From assembly GCA_913063035.1 (NCBI GenBank), contig CAJXYS010000014.1, forward strand, positions 1-64,000: a stretch of 64,000 bases of DNA, read 5' to 3'. The notes beneath the pieces were generated by a model. The model did not search any database. It saw nothing but the letters and a program-made list of their open reading frames with translations, and was not told where the DNA came from. Below, in pieces: positions 42,396 to 53,267 of the stretch (the stretch's first letter is position 1; the number at the start of each line of letters is the position of its first letter). Source of the stretch: an uncultured Maritimibacter sp. GTDB taxonomy: Bacteria > Pseudomonadota > Alphaproteobacteria > Rhodobacterales > Rhodobacteraceae. A program made the position numbers and the translations under genes.

Positions 42396-43624
42396 GCGCC
42401 GAAATCCCGGTAGGGGCTTTCCGCCCGTTCGATCCGGCTCGGCGAGGGGGGGCGCGCGGCAAAGCGCCGGGCCAGCGTCAGGGGCCCCGCGGTCACCCGG
42501 AAATAATCGTAGTCCCCCGGCGCGCCGCGCAGGTTGTCGAAGGCGCAGAGATACTGGAAATGCAGCCGGAAGAAACGCCGCCGCAACCGCGCCCAGCGGG
42601 CCGGCGACAGCGTTCGGCTGAACGCCGCCGAGATCACCAGCGGCCAGCGCTTGCCTGCCGGCGCGACGCCGGTCACGAGCACCGGGTCGCAGAGCGCAAA
42701 GGAACAGCCGTCGCCCGGCGCGGTGACATCGACCCAGGCGGCGCGATCCTGCACCGCCATCTGCGCGAGATCCCGGCGCAGCGCCCCGGCCCGCGGCAGG
42801 AAACTGACCATCGGCACCGCGTGACCCAGCGTCAGCAGCGACAGCGCCGGCCCCGCGGCCGGAACGCGCCCCTGCCGGATCAGCCCGGCCAGCACCGAGA
42901 TCGCGATCTGCGCGCCCGAGGAATGCCCCACCACGAGCACCTCGTCCGGCCCCTCGGCCAGCGCCGCGGCGACCCGGTCGGCGAAGGTCTCGATCCGCGC
43001 CGCCAGCGCGGGCGGCGTGGCCCCGTCGCAAGCCGCCGCGAAGGCGTAGTCATGCATCAGGTAATGGGCATAGATCCGCCGGTCCCGCGCCCGGAACCAG
43101 GCCAGCGTCGCCGGCATCGTCGCCGCGCCCGCCACCAGCGCCGCCCAGCCCGGCAGGGCCAGGCCCACCAGCGCCGCGATCCCCGCCGCGAGCCCCAGCG
43201 CGACGAGCGCCTGCGCGACGAGCATCGCCGCCGGGTAAAGCGCCGCGATCACCGGCCCCCGGCGCAGCCGCGCCAGCCGGAACAGGACGCCGCCCCGCAG
43301 GTAGCGCCAGAGCGTGCGCGCCAGCAGGGCATAGGTCGCCCCCACCCCGCGCCGCATCGAGGCGCGGACGATGTCGGACCAGGCAAGGACCTCGAACTCG
43401 GCAAGCACGTCCTGCCCGTCGATCCGGGCGGACACGACCCACCCGTGACCGCGCGCGCCCGGCAGGCCCGCGACCCGGATGTCATGGCCGGACAGGCGCG
43501 CCTGCTCCGCCGCCTCGCGGCGGTAGAGTTCGCGGTAGCGGCGTGCGGGAAACGGATCGTAGCCGGGAATGTAGAACACGCGGCGGTGGGTCACCGGCCG
43601 CGGTCGTTCCGCGTCACTCGTCAT
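42392..43624 (-). CDS. Membrane-anchored alpha/beta-hydrolase-like protein
   Basis: The 410-residue protein has the nucleophile elbow GHSSG with Ser at about residue 235 (VVGHSSGAQIAISVLAG), two hydrophobic helices at about 118-160 and RRVFYIPGYDPFPARRYRELYRRE at the N-terminus. The lipase-like SSGAQIA block supports an alpha/beta hydrolase, but a clear catalytic acid and histidine were not identified by eye. It is the first gene of a two-gene unit with the P450. A lipid, ester or acyl substrate is likely; the exact one is unknown. Confidence 0.7.
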   Translation of the reverse strand: MTSDAERPRPVTHRRVFYIPGYDPFPARRYRELYRREAAEQARLSGHDIRVAGLPGARGHGWVVSARIDGQDVLAEFEVLAWSDIVRASMRRGVGATYALLARTLWRYLRGGVLFRLARLRRGPVIAALYPAAMLVAQALVALGLAAGIAALVGLALPGWAALVAGAATMPATLAWFRARDRRIYAHYLMHDYAFAAACDGATPPALAARIETFADRVAAALAEGPDEVLVVGHSSGAQIAISVLAGLIRQGRVPAAGPALSLLTLGHAVPMVSFLPRAGALRRDLAQMAVQDRAAWVDVTAPGDGCSFALCDPVLVTGVAPAGKRWPLVISAAFSRTLSPARWARLRRRFFRLHFQYLCAFDNLRGAPGDYDYFRVTAGPLTLARRFAARPPSPSRIERAESPYRDFGA

Positions 43625-43707
43625 GCGTCTACTCGTTACCGGGCGGCCAGCGTCAACCGTTCCCGATCATAGGACGAAACGCTTAACGACGTAAGACGTT
43701 TCGCGTC

Positions 43708-44460
43708 TCAGCCGAGCGTGGCGAGCGACGGGAAGGTCTCGAGCAGCCAGAAGGAAAGATCCGAGAAGGCCCCGGTCAGCAGCATCACCCCCACCACCAG
43801 CAACAGCGCGCCCATGGTCTTCTCGATCACGCCCATGTGCCGCTTGAGCCAGCCCATCATCTTCATCGAGCGTTGCAGGAAGACGGCGACCAGCAGGAAG
43901 GGGATGCCGAGCCCGGCGGCGTAGACGCCCAACAGCACCGTGCCGCGCGCGACCGAGGCCTCCTGCGCGGCAAGCGAGAGGATGGCGCCCAGCTGCGGCC
44001 CGATGCAGGGCGTCCAGCCGAAGGCGAAGGCAAGCCCCAGCACATAGGCGCCGAGCGCCGATCCGCCCTTGTCGCCGGCGTCGAGCCGGGCCTCGCGGTC
44101 GAGGATCGGAATCCGGAAGACATTCAGGAAATGCAGCCCGAACACGATGACCACGACACCTGCAATCTGAGCGAAAAGCTGTTGATTTTGCAGGAAGAAC
44201 GCCCCGAAGGCCGAGGCCGTGAAGCCGAGGAAGAGAAACACCGTCGACAGGCCCAGCACGAAGAAGAGTGCCGTCAACAGCACGGTGCGGCGAGCCTTCA
44301 CGGTGCCGGCGGCCTCGTTCATCGTCACGCCACTCATATAGGCGAGGTAGGGCGGCACGATCGGCAGAACGCAGGGCGAGAGGAACGACAGCAGCCCCGC
44401 CGCCGCCGCGATCAGCATGGCCGGCAGGAGACTGGCATCTATGATGTCGATTCCGAACAT
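43708..44460 (-). CDS. ccdA: Cytochrome c biogenesis protein CcdA
   Basis: The 250-residue membrane protein passes electrons from cytoplasmic thioredoxin to periplasmic thiol proteins such as CcmG. It has six helices and the two reactive cysteines, C30 in SPCVLPIVPPYLAY and C152 in TPCIGPQLGAILS. The family blocks FALGLSTVF-like and VLGLAFAFGW are present. It is divergent from tusA. It complements the ccm cluster at 0.7-3.5 kb. Confidence 0.93.
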   Translation of the reverse strand: MFGIDIIDASLLPAMLIAAAAGLLSFLSPCVLPIVPPYLAYMSGVTMNEAAGTVKARRTVLLTALFFVLGLSTVFLFLGFTASAFGAFFLQNQQLFAQIAGVVVIVFGLHFLNVFRIPILDREARLDAGDKGGSALGAYVLGLAFAFGWTPCIGPQLGAILSLAAQEASVARGTVLLGVYAAGLGIPFLLVAVFLQRSMKMMGWLKRHMGVIEKTMGALLLVVGVMLLTGAFSDLSFWLLETFPSLATLG

Positions 44461-44572
44461 GGCGCTCCGTGTCCCGTTGCCCGACCCATGTAATCCATCC
44501 GGGCCGCCGGGTCACCGCCCGGGCTGTCACATTCCCGTGGACACGAGGTCGCGGGCGCGCTATCGCCCGGTC

Positions 44573-44803
44573 ATGACATGGGATGCGGAACTCGACGCGA
44601 CCGGCCTGCTCTGCCCGCTGCCGGTTCTGAAGGCGCGCAAGCGGCTGTCCGCCCTGCCGCGGGGCGGCGTGTTGCGGGTGCTCGCCGACGATCCCGCCGC
44701 CGTCGTGGACGTGCCGCATTTCTGCGCCGAACAGGGGCACGCGCTGCTCTCGGCCGAGACGGAAACGATCCCGCAGGTCTACCTGATCCGTCGCGGGGGC
44801 TGA
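44573..44803 (+). CDS. tusA: TusA-family sulfurtransferase
   Basis: A 76-residue protein with the TusA start DATGLLCPLPVLKARKRL. C14 in the CPxP motif carries persulfide sulfur to tRNA modification or other acceptors. It ends with FCAEQGHALLSAETETIPQVYLIRR. It is divergent from ccdA across 112 bases. No thiouridine (tus) partner genes lie nearby, so the acceptor is unknown. Confidence 0.88.
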   Translation: MTWDAELDATGLLCPLPVLKARKRLSALPRGGVLRVLADDPAAVVDVPHFCAEQGHALLSAETETIPQVYLIRRGG

Positions 44804-44810
44804 GGCCCCG

Positions 44811-44857
44811 GCACCCTGCCCCGCTCGCGGCCGTCGCCCCTCACGGAGGCAGGGTGC
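44811..44857. repeat. 10-bp inverted repeat after tusA
   Basis: GCACCCTGCC (44811-44820) and its exact complement at 44848-44857 flank a 27-base GC-rich spacer. The pair begins 8 bases after the tusA stop and may form the transcript end or a regulator site upstream of the LuxR gene. Confidence 0.4.
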
Positions 44858-45026
44858 GCGAGGTTACTCACACGCATGTGCCAAGGAACGGCACCACTCG
44901 CACACAGGTATATGAAGCATGCCGATGGTGGGTCGTTAATCCCCCGTAGAGGGTAATTTTTCGGCCGTTATTGTCTCGTTGGGTGAGTTTTTCTACCACT
45001 GAAGCTATAAGTGTTTGGAGTAAACG

Positions 45027-45761
45027 GTGTCACAGTATCTCGTTCGTGCGTCGGACAGCCTGGAACGGGCGCGTTCGATCGACCAGCTATGGGAGCGGTT
45101 CGAGCGCGCCATCAGCGCCGAGGGCTTTCGGTTCTACACCTTCCTGTCCGCCGATCCCGGCGGCCAGCTTTACCAATATGGTAACCTTCCCCTTCATCTG
45201 GGTAGCGCCGAGGACGAGGAACCCTTCCTCGACTGGTGCTGCTCGACCTACCACGTTTCCCTCACCGGCACGGAATTCCTGCATCGCCACAGCTTCATGC
45301 CCGGCGAGGTGCGCCAGATCATGCGCGAGGCCGGGGCGCTGGGGTTCCGCGCGGGCCTGGGCGTGCCGGTGCGGCTGACCGGCAGTGGGCGGTGCGCCGC
45401 CTTCAACCTCGGGACCTCGCTCGACGGCGGCGCCTTCGAGATGCAGATGCTGCCCAAGGCCGACGCGCTGCGCGCCTTCTGCCTGATCGCGCACCGGCGG
45501 GTGGAGAACTTCCTCAACGCCAGCGCGCGGGACCGGGTGCTGCACGGGATCGAATCGCTCTCGCGCCGGGAACGGGTGGTGCTGGACCTCATGGCCGAGG
45601 GGCTGAGCCGTGCCCAGGTCGCCGAGCGCGCGGGCGTGTCCGTGCACACGGTCTCGTCCCATATCAAGTCGATCTACAAGAAGCTGGGCGTCCATTCCCA
45701 GGCAGAGGCCGTCCGGGTCGCGCTGACCCAGAACGCGCCTTTCCTGCGCACCGGCAGCTAG
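45027..45761 (+). CDS. Orphan LuxR-family transcriptional regulator
   Basis: The 244-residue protein has an N-terminal autoinducer-binding-like domain and a C-terminal LuxR helix-turn-helix (LSRRERVVLDLMAEGLSRAQVAERAGVSVHTVSSHIKSIYKKLGVHSQAEAV). The ligand domain lacks an obvious DP-x-V-type acyl-homoserine lactone block and most of the expected Trp/Tyr set, keeping only the GFRAGLGVPVRL strand. No luxI gene is in the window. The start is GTG at 45027 with GGAG at 45017-45020; the sequence upstream (about 44900-45010) is AT-rich and likely promoter. Confidence 0.85.
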   Translation: MSQYLVRASDSLERARSIDQLWERFERAISAEGFRFYTFLSADPGGQLYQYGNLPLHLGSAEDEEPFLDWCCSTYHVSLTGTEFLHRHSFMPGEVRQIMREAGALGFRAGLGVPVRLTGSGRCAAFNLGTSLDGGAFEMQMLPKADALRAFCLIAHRRVENFLNASARDRVLHGIESLSRRERVVLDLMAEGLSRAQVAERAGVSVHTVSSHIKSIYKKLGVHSQAEAVRVALTQNAPFLRTGS

Positions 45762-45768
45762 GCGGCGG

Positions 45769-48700
45769 TCACTCCGCCGCCTGCCCCATCGCCGCCGGGC
45801 CGTTCCGGAGCGCCGCGCGCAATTCCTCGCGGCGCTTCGCGGCCCGGCGTTCGTTGGCCTCCTTCACCGGGCCGAAGCCACGGATCTGCAGCGGCAGCTC
45901 CGCCAGTGCCACCGCCGCGTCCGGGTTGTCGGCCGCCCGCTCCAGCACCTCGGCCATGTCGCGCTCGTATTGCCGGATGAGCGCACGTTCCATGCGTCGC
46001 TCGGCGGTGTAGCCGAACGGGTCGAGCGGCGTGCCCCGAAGCCAGCGCAGCCGCGCCAGAACACCGAAGCCGCGCCGGATCCAGGGACCGAATTCCCGCT
46101 TCTTCGGGCGCCCGTCGGGCCCCTTGCCGGCCAGCAGCGGCGGCGCGAGGTGATAGGTCATGCGGAAATCGCCGTCGAACTCGGCCCGGGCCTTGTCCTC
46201 GGTCTCGAGCAGCAGCCGCGCGACCTCGTATTCATCCTTGTAGGACAGGAGCTTGTGATACCCCTTGGCGATCGCCTCCTTCAGCCGGGGCGACTCGGCG
46301 CGGTCGACCAGCTTGCGGTAGCGTTTCGCCAGCCGCCGGCCCTGGTAAGCCACGAGGTGATCGGCGCGGTAGGCGATCTGCTCGTCCAGCGTCTTCGGCT
46401 TGGCCAGCACCTTGTCCTCCAGCACGCCGGCGGCGTCGGCCGGGTGTTCGACCGCCCAGCGGCCGAGCGTGAAGGCGCGCGTATTGGCCTCCACCGCCGC
46501 GCCGTTCAGCCCGATCGCCGCCAGGATGGCCTCCTCGCTCAGCGGCACCAGCCCGCGCTGCCAGGCCGCGCCCAGGATCATCATGTTGGAATAGATCGAG
46601 TCGCCCATCAGCTTGTGCGCCAGCTCGGTCGCGTCGAAGAAATCGACACCGCCCGCGCCCAGCCGCCCCTCGAGCGACAGGGTCAGCCGCTCCGTCGGCA
46701 GATGGAACTCGGTGTCGCGGGTGAAGTCGCCGGTGACGATCTCGTGGCTGTTGACCACGGCGCGCGTCCGGCCATTGGTCATCAGCCCCAGCGTCTTGGC
46801 GCCCGCGGTGGTCACCAGGTCGCCGCCGATCACGCAGTCCGCCTCGCCGGTGGCGACGCGGATCGCGGTGATGTCCCCGGGCCGTTCGGCCAGCCGGCAA
46901 TGGATGTGCACCGCGCCACCTTTCTGGGCGAGCCCGGCCATTTCCATCATGCCCGCACCCTTGCCGTCGATCTGCGCGGCCTGGGCCAGGATCGCCCCGA
47001 CCGTGACCACGCCCGTGCCGCCGACGCCGGTGATGACGATGTTGTGGGTGCCCGCGATGGCGGGCAGCGCCGGGCTGGGCAGATCGGGGATCTCGATCTC
47101 GACCGCGGCTTCCTTGCGCAGCGTCGCGCCCTCCAGCGTCACGAAGGACGGGCAGAACCCCTTGAGGCAAGAGAAATCCTTGTTGCAGGCGGACTGGTCG
47201 ATGGCGCGCTTGCGGCCAAGCTCGGTCTCCTCGGGCACGATCGCGACGCAGTTCGACTGCACCCCGCAATCGCCGCAGCCCTCGCAGACATCGGTGTTGA
47301 TGAAGACCCGGCGGTCGGGGTCCGGAAAGGTGCCGCGTTTGCGGCGGCGGCGTTTCTCCGCGGCGCAGGTCTGCACGTAAATTATGGCCGACACACCCTT
47401 GTACTCGCTGAACTTCTCCTGGATTTCGTCAAGCTCCACGCGCTCGTGGAACGTGATCCCCTTGGGAAATTCGGACAGATCGGGCTTTTCCTTTTCGTCA
47501 TAGACCAGCGCGATATGGGCCACGCCCATCGCCTGCACTTCGCGCGCGATCTGCTGGGGCGAGAGACCGCCCTCGTTCTTCTGGCCGCCGGTCATGGCCA
47601 CGGCGTCGTTGTAGAGGATCTTGTAGGTGATGTTCACCCCTGCCGCGAGGGCGGCGCGGATCGCCTGGACGCCGGAGTGGTTGTAGGTGCCGTCGCCGAG
47701 GTTCTGGTAGACATGGGTGGTTTTGGAAAAGGGCGCCTCGCCGATCCAGTTGGCGCCTTCGCCGCCCATATGGGTGAAGCCGAGCGTGTTGCGGTCCATC
47801 CACTGGACCATGTAGTGGCAGCCGATCCCGGCATAGGCGCGGTGCCCGTCCGGCACCTTGGTCGAGGTGTTGTGCGGGCAGCCCGCGCAGTAATAGGGCA
47901 GCCGCGCCGCGATATCCTCGGCATTGTCGGCTTTCTGTGCCTCTTCAATTTTTTGCAGCCCGGCCTTCACGCGATCCGTGCCGCGGCCCTCCTCGATCAG
48001 GATATGGCCGATCTTCTGGGCGATCATCACCGGATCAAGCGCGTAGCGCGTCGGGAAAAGCTCCTGGCGGCGGCCGTTCTCCCAGCTGTCGCCCTTGTGC
48101 CAGCCATAGACGCGCCGGCCGCGCCGGTCGTCGAAGATCGCCTCCTTGACCTGCACCTCGATCAGCTTGCGCTTTTCCTCGACCACCACGATCAGCTCGA
48201 GTCCCTCGGCCCATTCGTGGAAGCTTTCCATGTCGAGCGGCCAGGTCATGCCGACCTTGTAGGTGGTGATCCCGAGCCGCTCCGCCTCGTCGGCGTCGAG
48301 CCCCAGAAGCTCCAGCGCGTGGACGAGGTCCAGCCAGTTCTTGCCCGCCGCGACGAAGCCGATCTTCGCGCCCGGCCGCCCCCAGACGCGGCGGTCGATT
48401 CTGTTTGCCCGTGCAAAGGCTTCGGCGGCGAACCTCTTGTGGTCGATGACCCGCGCCTCCTGCGCGACGGGCGTGTCGCCGAGGCGAATGTTCAGCCCGC
48501 CCTCGGGCATGTCGAACGCGGGCACGACCAGCTGCATCCGGTCAGGCCGGCCATCGACGACGGCGGTGGCCTCGACGGTATCCTTCATCGTCTTGAGCCC
48601 GACCCAGAGCCCCGAGAACCGCGACAGGGCATAGCCGAAGACCCCGTAATCGAGGATTTCCTGCACCCCCGCGGGGGAAAGCACGGGCATGTAGGCATCG

Positions 48701-49191
48701 ACCATCGCCCAGTCGGACTGGTGCAGCGTGGTGGAGGATTCGCCGGTGTGGTCGTCCCCCATCGCCATCAGCACGCCGCCATGGGGCGAGGTGCCGGCCA
48801 TGTTGGCATGGCGCATCACGTCGCCGGAACGGTCCACGCCCGGCCCCTTGCCGTACCAGAGACCGAAGACGCCGTCGTATTTGCCCTCGCCCCGCAGTTC
48901 GGCCTGCTGGCTGCCCCAGATTGCGGTCGCGGCGAGATCCTCGTTCAGGCCCGGCTCGAAGCGGATATTGGCCGCGCCCAGCTCTGCGCTCGCCCGTGCC
49001 ATCTGCATGTCGACGGCGCCGAGCGGCGAGCCACGGTAGCCGGTCACGTAGCCGGCGGTGTCGAGCCCCGCGGCGGCATCGCGCGCCTTCTGGATCAGCA
49101 TCAGCCGGACCAGCGCCTGGGTGCCGTTCAGAAGCACCGGCGACTTGTCCAGGTCGAAGCGGTCGGAAAGACGGATATCCTGTCTGCTCAT
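45769..49191 (-). CDS. iorAB: Indolepyruvate:ferredoxin oxidoreductase, fused alpha/beta
   Basis: Oxidatively decarboxylates aryl pyruvates from aromatic amino acids to acyl-CoA with ferredoxin. The 1140-residue protein fuses the IorA part, with the TPP-domain blocks KDNAEDIAARLPYYCAGCPHN and GGEGANWIGEAP, and a ferredoxin cluster CEGCGDCG at about C636-C642. The IorB gamma-like part holds NIVITGVGGTGVVTVGAIL at about 720. This long form is typical of alphaproteobacteria. It is divergent from a LysR gene, likely its regulator. Confidence 0.93.
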   Translation of the reverse strand: MSRQDIRLSDRFDLDKSPVLLNGTQALVRLMLIQKARDAAAGLDTAGYVTGYRGSPLGAVDMQMARASAELGAANIRFEPGLNEDLAATAIWGSQQAELRGEGKYDGVFGLWYGKGPGVDRSGDVMRHANMAGTSPHGGVLMAMGDDHTGESSTTLHQSDWAMVDAYMPVLSPAGVQEILDYGVFGYALSRFSGLWVGLKTMKDTVEATAVVDGRPDRMQLVVPAFDMPEGGLNIRLGDTPVAQEARVIDHKRFAAEAFARANRIDRRVWGRPGAKIGFVAAGKNWLDLVHALELLGLDADEAERLGITTYKVGMTWPLDMESFHEWAEGLELIVVVEEKRKLIEVQVKEAIFDDRRGRRVYGWHKGDSWENGRRQELFPTRYALDPVMIAQKIGHILIEEGRGTDRVKAGLQKIEEAQKADNAEDIAARLPYYCAGCPHNTSTKVPDGHRAYAGIGCHYMVQWMDRNTLGFTHMGGEGANWIGEAPFSKTTHVYQNLGDGTYNHSGVQAIRAALAAGVNITYKILYNDAVAMTGGQKNEGGLSPQQIAREVQAMGVAHIALVYDEKEKPDLSEFPKGITFHERVELDEIQEKFSEYKGVSAIIYVQTCAAEKRRRRKRGTFPDPDRRVFINTDVCEGCGDCGVQSNCVAIVPEETELGRKRAIDQSACNKDFSCLKGFCPSFVTLEGATLRKEAAVEIEIPDLPSPALPAIAGTHNIVITGVGGTGVVTVGAILAQAAQIDGKGAGMMEMAGLAQKGGAVHIHCRLAERPGDITAIRVATGEADCVIGGDLVTTAGAKTLGLMTNGRTRAVVNSHEIVTGDFTRDTEFHLPTERLTLSLEGRLGAGGVDFFDATELAHKLMGDSIYSNMMILGAAWQRGLVPLSEEAILAAIGLNGAAVEANTRAFTLGRWAVEHPADAAGVLEDKVLAKPKTLDEQIAYRADHLVAYQGRRLAKRYRKLVDRAESPRLKEAIAKGYHKLLSYKDEYEVARLLLETEDKARAEFDGDFRMTYHLAPPLLAGKGPDGRPKKREFGPWIRRGFGVLARLRWLRGTPLDPFGYTAERRMERALIRQYERDMAEVLERAADNPDAAVALAELPLQIRGFGPVKEANERRAAKRREELRAALRNGPAAMGQAAE

Positions 49192-49343
49192 GGCGCACCT
49201 CCTGCGCTTGAATATAGGGCAATACTAGGTCATAGAGGCTGACCTTGACAGGAAAAACCGTCATCAACTCTTTGTTTGCATGGCGGTTCGGGCTATCGGT
49301 AATGCATGCTCTGGACGCCCCGCGGCAAACGGAAGAAACGCAC

Positions 49344-50258
49344 GTGTTGGACTGGGACAAGCTAAGAATATTTCATGCCGTCGCGGATGCCGGCAGCCTC
49401 ACCCATGCCGGCGAGATCCTGCATCTGAGCCAGTCGGCGGTCAGCCGCCAGGTCCGCGCCCTTGAAGAAAGCCTGAACACCACGCTGTTTCACCGCCATG
49501 CGCGGGGCCTGATTCTCACCGAACAGGGGGAGCTGCTCTTCGACGCCACCAGCGCCATGCTGAAACGGCTCGACGCGGCCGAGGCGCGCATCCGCGACAG
49601 CGAGGACGAGGTCTTCGGCGAGCTGCGCGTCACCACCACCATCGGCTTCGGCACGCTGTGGCTCGCGCCGCGGCTAACCGCGCTCTACGAGAAATACCCC
49701 GATCTCAAGATCGACCTGATGCTCGAGGAACGCGTGCTCGACCTGCCGATGCGCGAGGCCGACGTCGCGATCCGCATGAAGGAGCCCAGCCAGGCCGACC
49801 TGGTGCGGCGCAAGCTCATGGACGTGCACATGCGCCTCTACGCCGCGCCCGGCTACCTGGAGCGCTACGGCACCCCCGAGACGCTGGAGGACATGGCCCA
49901 GCACCGGCTGATCAGCCAGAACACCACCTCCGCGCAGGTCTCGGCCGGCGCGACGCTGGTGCAAAAGCTCTTTACCGCCGACATCCACTCGCATCTGACG
50001 GTGAACAATTATTTCGGCGTCCTGCAGGGGGTGCTGAACGATCTCGGCATCGGGGTGCTGCCGGACTACCTGACCGACGACTTCCCGCAGCTCGTGCGCG
50101 TGCTGCCCGATATCGAGTCGAACGAGGTGCCCGTCTACCTCGCCTATCCCGAGGAACTGCGCCATTCCAAGCGCATCGAGGCCTTTCGCAACTTCGTCAC
50201 CGAGGAAATCTTTGCCTACAGAAGACGCTTGCGCGAGGCAGAAACGGCGCAGGATTAG
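49344..50258 (+). CDS. LysR-family transcriptional regulator
   Basis: The 304-residue protein starts LDWDKLRIFHAVADAGSLTHAGEILHLSQSAVSRQVRALEE, the LysR winged helix-turn-helix, followed by a substrate-binding domain with TIGFGTLWLAPRLTALYEKYP and NDLGIGVLPDYL. The start GTG at 49344 is chosen for the site GGAAG at 49331-49335 and the family length; in-frame starts at 49302 and 49245 would add unlikely residues. It is divergent from iorAB, with 152 bases between. It may control aromatic amino-acid degradation, as inference from position. Confidence 0.9.
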   Translation: MLDWDKLRIFHAVADAGSLTHAGEILHLSQSAVSRQVRALEESLNTTLFHRHARGLILTEQGELLFDATSAMLKRLDAAEARIRDSEDEVFGELRVTTTIGFGTLWLAPRLTALYEKYPDLKIDLMLEERVLDLPMREADVAIRMKEPSQADLVRRKLMDVHMRLYAAPGYLERYGTPETLEDMAQHRLISQNTTSAQVSAGATLVQKLFTADIHSHLTVNNYFGVLQGVLNDLGIGVLPDYLTDDFPQLVRVLPDIESNEVPVYLAYPEELRHSKRIEAFRNFVTEEIFAYRRRLREAETAQD

Positions 50259-50337
50259 GCAAGTTATGCACGAGCGCGATAGCTGGTATGCACCCTTTCG
50301 CGCGTGTTTTCTCTTGATCGAACGGGGCGCGCGGCAT

Positions 50338-50434
50338 AAATCGCCTCTCGAAGACGGCGATTTGCTGCAACGCGGCACGCCTCTTCTACCTCCCTGTTGG
50401 ACTTTGGCCGAGACATCGTCTCGGCCTTTTTTTT
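50338..50434 (+). ncRNA. Candidate small RNA between lysR and purL
   Basis: The region begins with an 8-bp stem, AAATCGCC (50338-50345) with its complement at 50356-50363. A single-stranded stretch follows with TCTACCTCCCTG, an anti-Shine-Dalgarno-like CCUCCC. It ends in a strong terminator at 50406-50434. TTGATC (50314) and CATAAA (50335), 15 bases apart, are possible promoter boxes but would start inside the first stem. No ORF lies here. Size and parts fit a trans-acting sRNA, though a leader attenuator of purL is an alternative. Confidence 0.5.
50406..50434 (+). terminator. Strong Rho-independent terminator upstream of purL
   Basis: A perfect 9-bp stem, GGCCGAGAC (50406-50414) with its complement 50418-50426 and loop ATC, is followed by eight T (50427-50434). 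It is the clearest intrinsic terminator in the window. It lies 148 bases after the lysR stop and 112 before purL, so it ends either lysR read-through or the separate RNA. Confidence 0.9.
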
Positions 50435-50546
50435 GCCCGCGCGCCCCGTTGCCCCCCGGCGATTTGGCCGGTCCCCGCGCGCGCCCCTTTCCTCTGGCCC
50501 AAAAGCCGCCTAAAACGCCGGCGACACGCCAGACGGGGGACGCGCC

Positions 50547-52709
<2,163 letters not shown>

Positions 52710-52780
52710 GCCCGGCGGCCGCGCGCCTTGCGCGGCCCGCACCCCCGGACTAAATGCAATCCAAGAAGGAGGAGACGCGC

Positions 52781-53023
52781 ATGGCGATGGAAGCGGCCGA
52801 AATCGAACGCCTGATCCGCGAAGCGTTCCCGGAGGCGAAGGTGACGATCACCGACCTGGCCGGCGACGGCAACCACTACGCGGCTGAGGTGATCGACGAG
52901 AGCTTTCGCGGCAAGAACCGCGTGCAGCAACAGCGCGCCGTCTACGCGGCGCTCAAGGGAAAGATGGACGGCCCAGCCGGCGAGTTGCACGCCCTGGCGC
53001 TGACCACCAAGGTGCCGGAGTGA
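52781..53023 (+). CDS. bolA: BolA-family protein (IbaG-like)
   Basis: The 80-residue protein has the BolA fold with IERLIREAFPEAKVTITDLAGDGNHYAAEVI, the HYxAE loop, and KNRVQQQRAVYAALKGKM. BolA proteins pair with monothiol glutaredoxins to handle [2Fe-2S] clusters. A CGFS glutaredoxin gene lies two genes on. The ATG at 52781 has AAGGAGGAG ideally spaced; an in-frame start at 52754 is less likely. Confidence 0.93.
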   Translation: MAMEAAEIERLIREAFPEAKVTITDLAGDGNHYAAEVIDESFRGKNRVQQQRAVYAALKGKMDGPAGELHALALTTKVPE

Positions 53024-53024
53024 C

Positions 53025-53267
53025 GTGATCTGGCAATGGGACCCGAGATACGCACTCCTGCTGCTGACGCCGTTCGTCGTGATTTTTCTCTGGGCGGCGC
53101 GGATCGAGCTGACGCGATGGTGGAAATACGGCCCCTCCGAGAACCGGCGCGCGGACTTTCCCATCGACGAGAACGCGCCTAGCTACGAACCCCCGCCCGG
53201 GGAAGACGGCGACGACGAGAGCGACGAGACCGACCACACCGCAGAGAAACGACAAGGCGAACCATGA
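53025..53267 (+). CDS. Small membrane protein between bolA and grxD
   Basis: An 80-residue protein with one helix (about residues 9-26, [15 protein letters not shown]), a [15 protein letters not shown] motif and an acidic proline-rich tail ([19 protein letters not shown]). It starts with GTG at 53025, one base after the bolA stop, and overlaps grxD by 4 bases. No family is recognised. Its position between two partner proteins of iron-sulfur trafficking suggests it could tether or regulate them at the membrane. Confidence 0.75.
   Translation: MIWQWDPRYALLLLTPFVVIFLWAARIELTRWWKYGPSENRRADFPIDENAPSYEPPPGEDGDDESDETDHTAEKRQGEP

Noticed and set aside
41013..43031. 672-codon frame extending the P450 upstream
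   Set aside because: The upstream part is a shadow of the hydrolase gene; the P450 starts at 42395 with ATGA coupling.
44900..45010. Lux-box for the solo LuxR
   Set aside because: No palindrome of the lux-box type was found upstream of the GTG start.
45970..49242. 1090-codon open frame opposite the oxidoreductase
   Set aside because: Mirror of iorAB on the other strand; arginine/glycine/histidine-rich with no motif.
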